Shown: positions 25,361 through 35,576, counted from the first letter of the stretch. The stretch is 64,000 nucleotides of DNA from DATMNR01 sp963702765 (GCA_963702765.1 CAVPEB010000030.1:61118-125117), one strand, 5' to 3'. Made by a program: numbers and translations. Notes: generated by a model not told the origin, from the letters alone.

Positions 25361-28129
25361 TTACAGGTCAAGTTCGCCTTCCACGAGCTGTTCCGCAGCT
25401 ACATACTGGAGGTGGAAGCCGAGTTTCTTACATACCGCTTGCATTCCCCGGTTCTCCACAAGCATACTGCCAGTGAGGCGCTGGAGGTGTTCATCGCGCC
25501 CGAACTGGATCAACTGTCGCAACAACTCGGTTCCCAATCCATGGCGCTGGAATTGGTCTGCGACGAGCAAGGCGATCTCAGCGCTCTTAGCGCTATGAGA
25601 TTTGATGAGTTGGCCCACGCCAATAATCTCCTCCTGCTGGGTCTGAGGATCCTGGTATGCAGCGACGAGCGCCATCTCCCGGTCGTAGTCAATGAAGCAC
25701 ATGCGGATCAACTCCGTGTGGGCAGTTCGTCGGCTCAGGTTCAGCATGTGGAACCAGCGGAAATAGACGCTGCGTTCCGAGAGTGTTTCATGGAACGTGA
25801 CCATAAGTGGCTCATCCTCCGGTTGGATAGGGCGAAGCGTGACCGATGCACCAGTAGGGTATGTCCAGGATCGTATGTACTGGCTGGGATACGGGCGAAT
25901 GGCGAGATTAGGAAAGCTCTCTTCCTTGATCTCAGATCCATGCAGGACCACACGCGCATCCAGGACGAGCAATTGCTCCGGAGAGGCCAGCAGCGGGTTG
26001 ATGTCGATCTCTTTGATCCAGCGCTGCTCTATCACCAGGTAACTGAAGCGAACCAGGAGTTCCTCAATCGCATCAAGATCAACAGGTGGGCGCCCACGCA
26101 TCCCCTGGAGGGCATGAAAGACGCGGGTCTGTTCCATCATGCGCCTCGCCAGCGTCGTGGTGAGCGGTGGCAGTCCCAGGGCGCGGTCGTGATAGACCTC
26201 CACGAGATGCCCGCCCGAGCCGAAGAGCAGCACCGGGCCGAATTGTGGGTCGATGCTGCTGCCCAGGATGAGTTCGTAGCCCTTGCGGGAGATCATAGGC
26301 TGGATAATCACCCCCTGGAAGTGCTCTGCTCCCACTCGCTCACCAACCGATGCTTCGATAGACTTGTAGGCCTGTCGCACCGCGTTCGCTCCAGTCAGGT
26401 TTAACTGCACGCCATTCACATCGGCTTTGTGGGTGATTGTTTCTGAAAGGAGCTTGAGGACGACCGGGTATCCAATGTCCTCTGCACGCGCGACGGCCTC
26501 GGTCTCGCTGGTGGCAATCAGCGTCTGGACTGTTGGGATGCCATAGGCAGCCAGCAATTGCAATGATTCATCTGCGGAGAGGAGAGTTCTCTCCGACTGG
26601 CATGCAGTTTCGAGGAGCTTCGCTGCAAGGGTGCGGTCGGGCCTGTCCTTGTTGAACTCAAGGGCCGGATGTGGGGTTTCGTAGATGCTTTGCAGGTTGG
26701 AGGTGTAGCGCCACATATACTCAAAGATCTGGGCAGCGGTGTCCGGATAGAGGAATGTAGGAATACCTGCCCGGTTCAAAATCGTGATGCCGCTGGCCAC
26801 TTCCGCCCCACCCATCCAACTGGCCAGAATCGGTTTTCCAGTCGTTCTAGCGAAACGCTTCACCTGCTCAGCAGTCAACGTCGGGTCGCTCAAAGGTTGG
26901 GGGGTCAGAATGACGAGCATCCCATCGCTGTGTGGGTCTTGTGCGACACTCTCAAGGGCCTTGGCGTACCGCTCGGGGCCGGCGTCGTCCAGTATGTCCA
27001 CCGGGTTGCTGTGGCTCCAGTGCGCAGGAAGCACCTGATTGAGCGCTGCAACAGTTTGGGGCGCCAATTCGGTCAACGTCCCTCCAGCGTTAAGTAACGC
27101 GTCGGTGGCCAGGATAGCTGGCCCGCCTGCGTTCGTCAAGATGGTCAGGCGCGGTCCTTGAGGTCGTGGCTGTTTGGCAAGCACCTCAGCCAGAAAGAAT
27201 AACTCGTCGATGCGGTTGACGGAGAGTACCCCACTGCGGCGGCAGGCTGCCTCGAAGACTTCGTGGCTGTCAGACAACGTGCCGGTATGCGAGGTGACCG
27301 CCTGTGTCGCTGCCTGCGAATGACCGGCCTTGAGCACGATAATCGGCTTGGTCAAGGCGACTTCCCGGGCGGCCGAGAGGAACGAGCGGGCATCTCCCAT
27401 GGTCTCCATATATATGACGATGCACGAGGTCTGTGGGTCCTCACCGAGGTAATCGATCAAGTCGCCCCAGCCAACGTCCAGCATCGAGCCAACGGAGATG
27501 AAGGCGCTGAACCCAACGTTCTCGCCCAGACTCCAATCCAGCACAGCGGAGCAAAGGGCGCCGCTCTGGCTGATGAAGCCGACGGAGCCGGGTCTGGCCA
27601 TGGTGCTGGCGAAGGAAGCGTTGAGGCCGATCAGCGGGCTCATTACCCCGAGGCAGTTAGGCCCAATGATGCGCAGCTTCCCTCGAAGCGCTTGCTCCAG
27701 GATATGGTGCTCCAACTCAGCTCCTGCTGCGCCGTTTTCCTTGAAGCCAGCCGACAGGATAATCGCCCCTTTGACTCCAGCCTCGACGCACTCAGCAATA
27801 ATCCCTGGTACCGTTGGTGCCGGGGTAGCAATGAGAGCGAGATCGACCTGTTCAGGGAGAGCAGCCAGGTTGGGATAGGCTTTGATGCCCAGGACGCTGG
27901 CACGTCGAGGATTGATGGGAAAGACTGTTCCCCCAAACGGATGACTGACCACGTTCCAGAGGAGCTTGCGCCCAACACTGCCAACTTTTTCTGTAGCCCC
28001 AATGACCGCGATACTTCTGGGTGCGAAGATGGCATCAAGTGGGTTGCTCCACCTGTAGTGAAAAACGGTCGTGGGTAAGATGCTACCCGAAATACGTTCA
28101 GCGGGTGGTTCACTTTCTGTGGTCTCCAT
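25361..28129 (-). CDS. ADP-forming acyl-CoA synthetase fused to a GNAT acetyltransferase (Pat/AcsD-like)
   Basis: 922 residues. Order: CoA-binding domain (SIAVIGATEKVGSVGRKLLWN, about 35-130), succinyl-CoA-ligase-like domain with the phospho-His in VTSHTGTL (about 275), ATP-grasp domain (about 505-720; VVLKLLSETITHKADVNGV) and a C-terminal GNAT domain (about 755-915; VADQFQRHGLGTELL acetyl-CoA loop). Lysine acetyltransferases of the PatZ type have this layout and shut down acetyl-CoA synthetase, but usually lack the active His. Here the His is kept, so ligase activity is possible as well. It closes a minus-strand run of acyl-CoA genes. A long open frame on the opposite strand (25235-26404) is only its shadow. 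Confidence 0.88.
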   Translation of the reverse strand: METTESEPPAERISGSILPTTVFHYRWSNPLDAIFAPRSIAVIGATEKVGSVGRKLLWNVVSHPFGGTVFPINPRRASVLGIKAYPNLAALPEQVDLALIATPAPTVPGIIAECVEAGVKGAIILSAGFKENGAAGAELEHHILEQALRGKLRIIGPNCLGVMSPLIGLNASFASTMARPGSVGFISQSGALCSAVLDWSLGENVGFSAFISVGSMLDVGWGDLIDYLGEDPQTSCIVIYMETMGDARSFLSAAREVALTKPIIVLKAGHSQAATQAVTSHTGTLSDSHEVFEAACRRSGVLSVNRIDELFFLAEVLAKQPRPQGPRLTILTNAGGPAILATDALLNAGGTLTELAPQTVAALNQVLPAHWSHSNPVDILDDAGPERYAKALESVAQDPHSDGMLVILTPQPLSDPTLTAEQVKRFARTTGKPILASWMGGAEVASGITILNRAGIPTFLYPDTAAQIFEYMWRYTSNLQSIYETPHPALEFNKDRPDRTLAAKLLETACQSERTLLSADESLQLLAAYGIPTVQTLIATSETEAVARAEDIGYPVVLKLLSETITHKADVNGVQLNLTGANAVRQAYKSIEASVGERVGAEHFQGVIIQPMISRKGYELILGSSIDPQFGPVLLFGSGGHLVEVYHDRALGLPPLTTTLARRMMEQTRVFHALQGMRGRPPVDLDAIEELLVRFSYLVIEQRWIKEIDINPLLASPEQLLVLDARVVLHGSEIKEESFPNLAIRPYPSQYIRSWTYPTGASVTLRPIQPEDEPLMVTFHETLSERSVYFRWFHMLNLSRRTAHTELIRMCFIDYDREMALVAAYQDPQTQQEEIIGVGQLIKSHSAKSAEIALLVADQFQRHGLGTELLRQLIQFGRDEHLQRLTGSMLVENRGMQAVCKKLGFHLQYVAAEQLVEGELDL

Positions 28130-28423
28130 AAGCCTTCAGGTCCTTTCATTTCACTCCTGCTACGTTAAGCGATTCGACGAGAACGGAAAGAGGTGATACG
28201 GCACTAATCTACAATCGTATCCCAGCATCGCTCCTCTTCGCTCTTGCAGTCGATCAAGCAACTCACGTTCTGCCCCGCGTACTGTACATATGGCGGCTCT
28301 TCCCATCAGCACTGAGATGATGGTTCACCGCTGTTCCTCTATTCTCTTTCTCCATATAAGAGAGGTAAAGTGGACAGCGAGAAGCGAGACGCCTCACAAA
28401 GAGTATACTCATTCGAGTAGCTT
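28130..28423. other. Intergenic region upstream of the ADP-forming synthetase
   Basis: 294 bases between dodecin and the synthetase on the same strand. I see no gene, no four-site box and no clear terminator; it may hold a promoter for the synthetase. Confidence 0.4.
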
Positions 28424-28645
28424 TTACAGCGTGTCCTCGAGGGCGAAGCCGATTTCAATGGTTACCTGATACTCAATGCCTTGAGCGGTGATCCGACCTC
28501 GCTGCTCCTTCACCTCAAACCAGCGAACGTGGCGCAATGTCTTTTGTGCACGTTCGAGTGCTTGTTTCACACCGTCGTCAAACCCGACGCTTGAGGTGCC
28601 TACCAACTCCGTTTTCCGGTAGACCGTTCCATCTTGATCTGGCAT
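28424..28645 (-). CDS. Dodecin, flavin-binding protein
   Basis: 73 residues, the length and pattern of dodecin: YRKTELVGTSSVGFDDGVKQAL, the flavin-stacking Trp in RHVRWFEVKE, the Gln in YQVTIEIGF, and a C-terminal beta strand. Dodecins form a 12-subunit shell that stores riboflavin, FMN or FAD as stacked dimers, and some also bind CoA. AAGGAG is at 28659-28654 on the minus strand. It follows the flavoenzyme acyl-CoA dehydrogenase, so local flavin buffering is a reasonable guess. Confidence 0.92.
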   Translation of the reverse strand: MPDQDGTVYRKTELVGTSSVGFDDGVKQALERAQKTLRHVRWFEVKEQRGRITAQGIEYQVTIEIGFALEDTL

Positions 28646-28670
28646 TTGCTTTTCTCCTTGTGCTTGCTAC

Positions 28671-28707
28671 TTTCATCCTGCACATGCGACCTGTGCAGGA
28701 CATGAAA
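28671..28707 (-). terminator. Hairpin between acyl-CoA dehydrogenase and dodecin
   Basis: CCTGCACA (28677-28684) pairs with TGTGCAGG (28692-28699), extended by TTTCAT/ATGAAA across a two-base bulge. No T-run follows on the minus strand, so it may be a processing or partial termination site. Confidence 0.5.
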
Positions 28708-28823
28708 AAAGTCGCCTCATCGTCTTTCGATCGCCTGAGGATTTTCCACTCTGCTTCGCTGTGCGGGTAGCTCTATCATAGCTGAAGCCTTCTCCATCGC
28801 CTAAGTCAATCGGTTGATACCAA

Positions 28824-29982
28824 TTAGCGCAAGGCTTCGCGGGCAATGACCAGCCTTTGGATCTGATTGGTCCCCTCATAGATCGGTGTGATGCGCACAT
28901 CACGATACATCCGCTCCAAGGGATATTCAGTCATATATCCATACCCACCCAATAACTGCAGCGCTCTATCCACGACACGGACGGCTACCTCCGAGGCAAA
29001 CATCTTTGCCATCGCCGATTCTTTTGAGAAACGCAGCTCTGGTTCAGTCCGTGAGCGGTCGATCAACATGGCTGCTCGGTACACCAGAAGCCGCGCTGCT
29101 TCTAACTCAGTCGCCATCTCAGCCACCATGAATTGGATGCCCTGCTGCTCAGCAATCGGTTTGCCAAATTGCGTTCCGCGTCTTGACATACTCGAGTGCA
29201 TACTCCAAAGCCCCTTGCGCAATCCCCAGCGCCTGGGCAGCAACACAGGGTCGGGTGCGGTCAAGCGTCGCCATGGCAATCTTAAAGCCCTCCCCTTCGC
29301 GACCGAGCAAACTCTGCGCCGGAACTTCACAGTCGGTGAAGACCAGTTCCGTTGTCTGCGATCCGCGGATGCCCATTTTATGTTCCACTTTGCCCACTGA
29401 GAATCCCGGGCTGTCCTTCTCGACCAGAAAAGCGCTCATCCCTTTCGTCCCAGCCTGTGGATCGGTTCGCGCAAAGACGACCGTCACCTGTGCCAGGCCA
29501 CCATTAGTGATGAAGTGTTTCGATCCATTGAGGACATAGCTCTCGCCTTTCCTTACGGCGCTAGTGCGCATACTCCCGGCATCAGAACCAGCCTCAGGTT
29601 CAGTTAAGGCATAGGCAGCAAGCCATTCGCCTTTCGCCAACCGAGGGAGGTAGAACTGCTTTTGCTGCTCGTTGCCAAAAAGCATAAGCGGTGTTCCTGC
29701 GAGCGTTTGGGCAGCCAGGATCAGTGAGGTCGAAGCGCACTTTCGAGCAAGCTCTTCAATCGCCATCACCACCAGCAGGTCACTTGCTCCAATCCCACCA
29801 TAGGTCGGTGGAAAGGGCAGAGCCAAAATATCGAGTTCGGCCATCTGCTCCAACACATCTCGAGGGAATTGTGCTGTTTGATCGATCTCAGCTGCGCGGG
29901 GAGCCACGTACTGCTCCGCAAACTCGCTCACAACGTTGATCATCTCTTGCTCTTCTTCGTCTAGTCCATACGATGCTTTCAT
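28824..29982 (-). pseudogene. Acyl-CoA dehydrogenase, split by a frameshift
   Basis: Two overlapping frames encode the halves of one acyl-CoA dehydrogenase. The first, from ATG 29982, has the N-terminal helices and the FAD/substrate motifs YALTEPEAGSDAGS and FITNGG, then leaves the family after YVKTR near base 29176. A one-base shift continues TQFGKPIAEQQGIQFMVAEM and carries on to the stop at 28824 with the LLGGYGYMTEYPLERMYRD region (FAD contact) and EGTNQIQ; the catalytic base (usually Glu in this last motif, here the E of YEGTN) is in the second half. Restored length is about 386 residues, normal for the family. It would start a beta-oxidation cycle. As written, no active enzyme is made. 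Confidence 0.87.
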
Positions 29983-30055
29983 TGCATTCATCTCTTTCTT
30001 TTTAGATTTACATCTTAAAATAGTCTCTACAAACACGTATGATAAGTTGCAGGCT

Positions 30056-30103
30056 CTACATGGCTCTACTGTATTCGAGTCCATGTGCAGTAGAGCCATG
30101 TAG
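30056..30103 (-). terminator. Hairpin after the fatty-acid ligase gene
   Basis: CTACATGGCTCTACTG (30056-30071) pairs perfectly with 30088-30103 over 16 base pairs, loop 16. It lies 53 bases past the ligase stop and about 75 bases before the dehydrogenase start. No T-run, so it may only partly terminate or set message stability. Confidence 0.6.
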
Positions 30104-30156
30104 TCATTGCTTCCCCAACATCTCAGGTCTTTAGTTGTTGTCTATATCCCTCTTGC

Positions 30157-31905
30157 TCATGCAGTCCGAATGGATGCAGCACTCTGCAAGCCCAATTCCT
30201 CGGTGGACTGCTGGCGCATAAGGAATTTCTGGATCTTGCCCGTGATCGTCATCGGGAAAGAATCCACTACTTTGAGATGACGTGGAATCTTGTTGTGGGC
30301 GATCTTTCCCTTGCAGAATTCCTTCAACTCCTCATCTGTAAGTTGCTCACCGGGCTTGAGCTTGACCCATGCCATGATCTCTTCACCATATTTGGGGTCG
30401 GGCACTCCGATCACCTGCACATCGCTTATCTTGGGATGCGTATAGAGAAATTCCTCGATTTCACGGGGATAAACGTTTTCACCACCGCGAATGATCATAT
30501 CCTTGATACGGCCTACGATATTGATATATCCCTCAGCATCCAAGGTTGCAAGGTCACCAGTATGCATCCAACGTGCCGAGTCAATTGCCTCGGAGGTCGC
30601 TTCAGAATTGTTCCAGTAACCTAACATTACGCTATAGCCTCGTGTGCAAAGCTCACCAGGCGCGCCAAGTGGAACAACTTTTCCTGTCTCCGGGTCTACG
30701 ATCTTAATTTCCAGGTGCGGGTGAATAGTGCCTACCGTACTGACTCGCTTCTCTACAGATGCATCCAGGCGAGTCTGCGTTGAGACAGGACTGGTCTCGG
30801 TCATTCCATAACAAATCTCAACCTCGCGCATGTTCATTAGTTTGATGACTCTCTTCATCACCTCAACTGGACATGGCGAGCCAGCCATGACGCCTGTACG
30901 CAGGCTAGACAGGTCGAACTTACTGAAATCAGGGTGATCCAGTTCGCCAATAAACATTGTAGGCACACCGTATAGCGCAGTACACCGCTCTTCCTGCACA
31001 GCCTGCAAGACTGCAAGGGGTTCAAATCCTTCAGATGGATAGACCATTGTGGCTCCATGAGTCACGCAGCCAAGATTAGCCATCACCATGCCGAAACAGT
31101 GGTAAAGAGGTACGGGAATGCAGAGCTTATCCTCATGGGTAAAGTTTTGCAAACGGGCCACAAAGTAGCCGTTGTTCAAAATATTGTGATGGCTTAAAGT
31201 AGCGCCCTTTGGGAAGCCAGTTGTACCGCTAGTGTACTGAATGTTGATCGGGTCATCAAACTGTTGTTCGCTTTGCCTTGTGCGAAATTGGTCATCGCTC
31301 ACTGAATTGCTCATTGACATTACTTCATCCCAGGAAAACATGCCAGGAATCTTCTCTGAACCAAGGCAAATGACCGTCGTAAGTTCGGGTAGGAGAGCTG
31401 CGTTGAGCTTTCCTGGTGCGCTGAGACTCAGTTCTGGTGCCAGCGAACGTACTAGCTCGACGTAATTGGTGGTCTTAAATTGAGGGGCGATAATGAGAGC
31501 GGTACACTCAGATTGTTTCAGGGCATATTCTAGTTCATTTAGGCGGTATGCTGGATTGATGTTGACCAGAATAGCGCCAATTTTGCTTGTGGCAAATTGT
31601 GTGATGCACCACTCGCTCCGGTTGGGCGACCAGATACCAATGCGCTGTCCCTTCTGCAAACCCAGCCTCATGAGACCCTTTGCACACTGATTTACCTGAG
31701 CTTGTAATTCTTGATACGTCAGCCGAATGTTCTGTTGGCGTGCTATGAGTGCAGGATTATCGGGATACTGCTCAACGGTACGATCAAACAGGTCGCCAAT
31801 AGTCAGACCTAATAATGGAATATCACTGATACCACTAGTGTAACTCCAATCATAGCCAATTTGGACGATTGGCTCGCTTAACTTGGATTGCTCGTTCATC
31901 ATCAT
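30157..31905 (-). CDS. Long/medium-chain fatty acid--CoA ligase (AMP-forming)
   Basis: 582 residues. Motifs of the ANL family: YTSGTTGFPKGA, the CYGMTETSPVS adenylate motif, WMHTGDLATLDAEGY, GRIKDMIIRGGENVYPREIE hinge and the catalytic Lys in ITGKIQK. The pattern is that of FadD/AcsA-type acyl-CoA ligases used for fatty acids or branched acids. Three ATG codons in a row (31905, 31902, 31899) follow AAGGAGAAAGAGAG, so the exact start is uncertain by two residues. It lies 154 bases behind a thiolase gene on the same strand and before the acyl-CoA dehydrogenase; together they look like a fatty-acid oxidation set. Confidence 0.9.
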   Translation of the reverse strand: MMMNEQSKLSEPIVQIGYDWSYTSGISDIPLLGLTIGDLFDRTVEQYPDNPALIARQQNIRLTYQELQAQVNQCAKGLMRLGLQKGQRIGIWSPNRSEWCITQFATSKIGAILVNINPAYRLNELEYALKQSECTALIIAPQFKTTNYVELVRSLAPELSLSAPGKLNAALLPELTTVICLGSEKIPGMFSWDEVMSMSNSVSDDQFRTRQSEQQFDDPINIQYTSGTTGFPKGATLSHHNILNNGYFVARLQNFTHEDKLCIPVPLYHCFGMVMANLGCVTHGATMVYPSEGFEPLAVLQAVQEERCTALYGVPTMFIGELDHPDFSKFDLSSLRTGVMAGSPCPVEVMKRVIKLMNMREVEICYGMTETSPVSTQTRLDASVEKRVSTVGTIHPHLEIKIVDPETGKVVPLGAPGELCTRGYSVMLGYWNNSEATSEAIDSARWMHTGDLATLDAEGYINIVGRIKDMIIRGGENVYPREIEEFLYTHPKISDVQVIGVPDPKYGEEIMAWVKLKPGEQLTDEELKEFCKGKIAHNKIPRHLKVVDSFPMTITGKIQKFLMRQQSTEELGLQSAASIRTA

Positions 31906-32059
31906 CTCTCTTTCTCCTTGGCCTACTCCTTATGTGAGTAGATGCTTCCTAAGGAATCAATCTACAGACTGCTCCGCTACTGAGATGAATATCCACAGTT
32001 GTATCAAGGCAACTCATCGTTTTACGGCAAGCTGCTCAGCGAAGACCTTATATTCTATC

Positions 32060-33268
32060 TCATTTATCATCCACGCGTACTACAACGGCTGCAGCTGTAT
32101 CACCTGCGGCACATCCAGTAAAAAGTCCAAACCCGCCTCCATTCAGTACGAGCTCTTCGATTAGTTCAATGACAAGTCGCATGCCGGTAGGTCCCTGAGG
32201 ATGCCCAAAGATGAGTGATGAGCCATAATGGTTGAATGTATCCAGAGCAATACCCATCTCACGTGCTAGATAGATATCGTTCACGGCGAATGGATTATGC
32301 GTCTTGATGCTCTTGACGTCAGAGATACTGATGCCTGCAGCATTCAATGCAGAGCGTGCGGCAGGGACGGTAGCCTGAGCCATATAACCTTTTTTCGCTC
32401 GTGCCTGACCAAAGGCGCAAATTTGTACGATGACTCCGCTGTTCCGACTGAGCTCTTGCGCTCGTTCACGAGAGGTTATAACCATACCGCTGTTACCGTC
32501 TGCCGGATGGGTTTGTGTACCGAAGCTAACGGTACCACCTTCTTTGACCGGACGCAGCCTGGATAAACCGGCGCTTGTCGATGCATAAATCCCCTCATCG
32601 TCGGTTACTGTTGCCACCACTTTTCGTCCTGCTGGATCTTTGACTTCGAGAGGAGTGACCATATAGCGGCGGTGGAATGCAGCATCGTCTTGCAGCGCTT
32701 CCTGATACTGCTGGTAGCGCAGTAATGTTACCTCATTCTGCTCCTCCCAGGTAATGTTAGCCTCTCGGGCCACATTTTCTGCCGTCTCAATCATGGCATT
32801 ACGGGCATAGGGATCGAAGTTGAAGTTATCCATTACCCAATCTTCTGCTGTACCTGTGCCGCCTGGCCCTGATGGGTTCGGGTAGTACAGGTGGGGTCCG
32901 TTGCTGGTTCGATCGCATGTAACGGCCAGGATACAGCGTTCTTTATCGGTCTCGACCTCGTAAGAACAATCACCTATCACTCTTGCTGAAGTAGCGCACG
33001 CCTGATTGACGGTTGGCCCAGAGAGAGCGGGTGCATCAATCAGACCTGCTAGCCAGGGCGCTCCATAAAAGGAGTGTTCGGCTGGTATTGTCATGCCCAG
33101 AAAGAGCGCATCGAAAGCCTGGGGTGTGATATCTCGCTCTCGCAGGAAGCGTTTGGCGACATCCGCGGCAAACAGCATGGGATGTTGCTGAGCGAAGTTG
33201 CCCTGCCAGCGCGTGAACGGTGTCGACCAATAGAAACCATACGGAATGAAAACATGGTTAAATTGCAT
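32060..33268 (-). CDS. Divergent thiolase-family enzyme
   Basis: 402 residues from the ATG at 33268, preceded by AAGGAG; a longer upstream frame is not supported. The thiolase fold is clear: the nucleophile Cys in NQACATSARV, the His in IFGHPQGPTG and a second Cys in FTGCAAGDTA. These differ from the usual CxxS, GHPxGxSG and CxGGGxG, and the covering loop is longer. It may be a condensing or cleaving enzyme for an unusual 3-ketoacyl-CoA, or a thiolase-like protein with a changed role. Its own four-site TGTGA box lies at 33481-33545, back to back with that of the benzoate-CoA-ligase-like gene. Confidence 0.82.
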   Translation of the reverse strand: MQFNHVFIPYGFYWSTPFTRWQGNFAQQHPMLFAADVAKRFLRERDITPQAFDALFLGMTIPAEHSFYGAPWLAGLIDAPALSGPTVNQACATSARVIGDCSYEVETDKERCILAVTCDRTSNGPHLYYPNPSGPGGTGTAEDWVMDNFNFDPYARNAMIETAENVAREANITWEEQNEVTLLRYQQYQEALQDDAAFHRRYMVTPLEVKDPAGRKVVATVTDDEGIYASTSAGLSRLRPVKEGGTVSFGTQTHPADGNSGMVITSRERAQELSRNSGVIVQICAFGQARAKKGYMAQATVPAARSALNAAGISISDVKSIKTHNPFAVNDIYLAREMGIALDTFNHYGSSLIFGHPQGPTGMRLVIELIEELVLNGGGFGLFTGCAAGDTAAAVVVRVDDK

Positions 33269-33480
33269 AGTATGCTCCTTTACCCTCTCGATGTTGAGAT
33301 TACTGAATGGCTTTACGGGACTAAATAGGAGTAGAAGTCTTGTTTGCAACGGTAAGGCAGGAACCACGTCCTATGTTACGAATATGGTGGGAACGCTTTT
33401 CCTGCTGCCCCAACTAGCTATCATCTATCTGAGATATTCACTCTGTAGCCAGATGGCTCATCTCCTTCTTCTTGCCATTG

Positions 33481-33545
33481 AGCGTATCATTGTGGTATCA
33501 CAAAACCCTCTCTGGGCAAGTTCGTAAGATCACGAAGAGATCACA
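33481..33545 (-). promoter_or_regulatory. Four-site TGTGA box and -10, upstream of the divergent thiolase
   Basis: Minus-strand half-sites TGTGA (33545-33541), CGTGA (33534-33530), AGAGA (33513-33509, weak) and TGTGA (33502-33498), with TACGCT at 33486-33481. Spacing is standard. Confidence 0.7.
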
Positions 33546-33595
33546 AAAGTGTATAGGAACCAAAGATTGCCTGTGAATAGATACTCCAAGTAGAT

Positions 33596-33660
33596 CGTGA
33601 CTGGTTTGTGTGAGTGAAGCCACACTTTGTGATGACATGGTGAGGTCTATGCTCTACTCT
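33596..33660 (+). promoter_or_regulatory. Four-site TGTGA box and -10, upstream of the benzoate-CoA-ligase-like gene
   Basis: Half-sites CGTGA (33596), TGTGT (33607), TGTGA (33628) and GGTGA (33639), with TACTCT at 33655-33660. Spacing is standard. Confidence 0.72.
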
Positions 33661-33869
33661 CATACCAGGAACGTTGTCCGAGCCAGATAGATGAGAGAAC
33701 GAGTTGTCTCGGGCACGAGGAGAAAGAAAGAACATACTCAGCTTTACAAGAATGGGATAAGTATCTCATTCGTAGGTCTAACCGAATTTGTATGAGAATG
33801 TCTCCAAAATAAGAATTGCTTGTACAAACAACACGTGTTTCTACATCAAACTGAAAAGAGGTGTGTCTG

Positions 33870-35475
33870 ATGGTAACTATCCCTGATATCGTCCTATCGG
33901 ACAGGTTGAACGTCGCAACTGTTTTCCTGGATCACAACCTGGAGGCGGGGCGCGGCGCAAAAACTGCCATTTATTATGAAGGTACATCGTATACTTATGC
34001 TCAAGTAGCTGAACTCGCTAACCGTATGGGCAATGCTCTGATCGACCTGGGTGTTGACTTAGAACAGCGTGTGGCGATGCTGCTGCTCAATTCGCCACAG
34101 TTTGCTGCAACATTCTTCGGAGCTATAAAGATAGGGGCTGTACCCACTCCGCTGAACACGAATCTGCGTCCCAACGATTATGTCCCCATCTTGAATGATA
34201 GCCGGGCGCGTGTCCTGGTTATCCACGCATCTGTATGGAAGCAAATCGTGTCAATTTTGCCCCAGATCAAGCTATTACGGCATGTTGTGGTGGTTGGATT
34301 AGAACAGGAAGGCTGGCTGGAATCTGTCGATCCTGCATGACTTTGAAAAGTTGCTCATGAAAGCTTCGGTAAATCTGGAGGCGGCGGAGACGACCAGAGA
34401 TGATAGCGCTTTCTGGCTATATAGCTCAGGGAGTACAGGTTTCCCCAAGGGTTGTGTCCACTTGCAGCATGATATGGCCTATTCCACAGAGTATTATGCC
34501 AGGTCTATCCTGGGTATCCGCGAGGATGATATCACGTTCTCTGCCTCGAAACTCTTCTTTGCATACGGACTGGGCAATAACCTGTACTTCCCCTTTGCGG
34601 TTGGAGCGAGCGCAGTGCATTATCCTGGGCGGCCGATGCCAGAAGATATGTTCAAGGTGGTAGAGCAGTACAGGCCGACCATTTTCTTTGGCGCTCCTAC
34701 GCTGTATGTGGGGATGCTTGCAGTACCTGATGCTGAAACACGCTTCGATTTCTCATCGGTGCGTGTGTGTGTCTCAGCCGGTGAAGCACTCCCAGCCGAT
34801 GTTCTGTTGCGATGGAAAGAGAAATTCAACGTAGATATTCTGGATGGCATTGGGAGCACCGAAATCCTGCATATATTCATTAGTAACCGGGCAGGTGACA
34901 TTAAGCCAGGCAGCTCGGGCAAAATTGTGCCGGGCTATGAGGCAATGATAGTCGATGAAAGCGATCATCCAGTCAATCAAGGCGATATTGGCAATCTCAT
35001 GATTCGTGGAGATAGTACAATCGCGTACTATTGGAATCAGCACGAAAAGACAAAGGATATCATTCATGGACACTGGATTCATACCGGCGATAAGTATTAC
35101 CAGGATGCTGATGGCTACTTCTGGTATTGCGGTCGTGCTGATGATATGTTGAAAGTGAGTGGTCAGTGGGTCTCGCCGGTTGAGGTAGAGGCGACACTCA
35201 TCTCGCATCCAGCAGTATTAGAAGCAGCTGTGGTGGGCGACATGGACGCCGATGAATTGGTCAAGCCTAAAGCCTTTGTGGTCCTCAATTCGGGGTATGA
35301 GCCTTCAGATGAACTGGCAAACGAACTCAAATCCTATGTCAAAGCGCGACTCGTTCCTTTTAAGTATCCTCGTTGGATTGAGTTCGTTCCTGATCTCCCC
35401 AAAACGGCCACACAAAAGATTCAACGTTTCAAGCTAAGGGGAAGAACCATGTTAAATATTGAGGAGAAGGTGTAA
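33870..35475 (+). pseudogene. Benzoate-CoA ligase family protein, split by a frameshift
   Basis: The first frame, from ATG 33870 (AAGAGGTG at 33855-33862), gives the N-terminal domain of a benzoate-CoA-ligase-type enzyme and ends at 34340 after ESVDPA. Removing one base near 34333 joins it to the second frame with LHDFEKLLMKASVN, which holds the YSSGSTGFPKG phosphate loop, IGSTEILHIF, the GRADDMLKVSG hinge and the TATQKIQR lysine, ending at 35475. Restored length is about 535 residues, as expected. The substrate may be benzoate, a hydroxybenzoate or a short branched acid. As written, two incomplete pieces are made. A four-site box lies upstream. Confidence 0.87.
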
Positions 35476-35576
35476 TGCTAACTTTCTCAGCTGTTCCCTA
35501 CGAGCTTGTTGAGAGCTCTTGAAGAAATTTACCGAATTCGTAGCCAGAGTGCTGTTTGACCATACTCGTATGTGAT

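Larger units (their letters stand above)
33269..33869. other. Divergent control region between thiolase and benzoate-CoA-ligase-like gene
   Basis: 601 bases with no gene I can support. It contains two four-site boxes facing apart (33481-33545 minus, 33596-33660 plus). Both leaders would be about 200 bases long. Confidence 0.6.

Noticed and set aside
25235..26404. A 389-codon open frame on the plus strand
   Set aside because: It lies mostly inside the well-supported acyl-CoA synthetase/GNAT gene on the other strand, has no family features and no good RBS. It is a shadow of a GC-rich gene.
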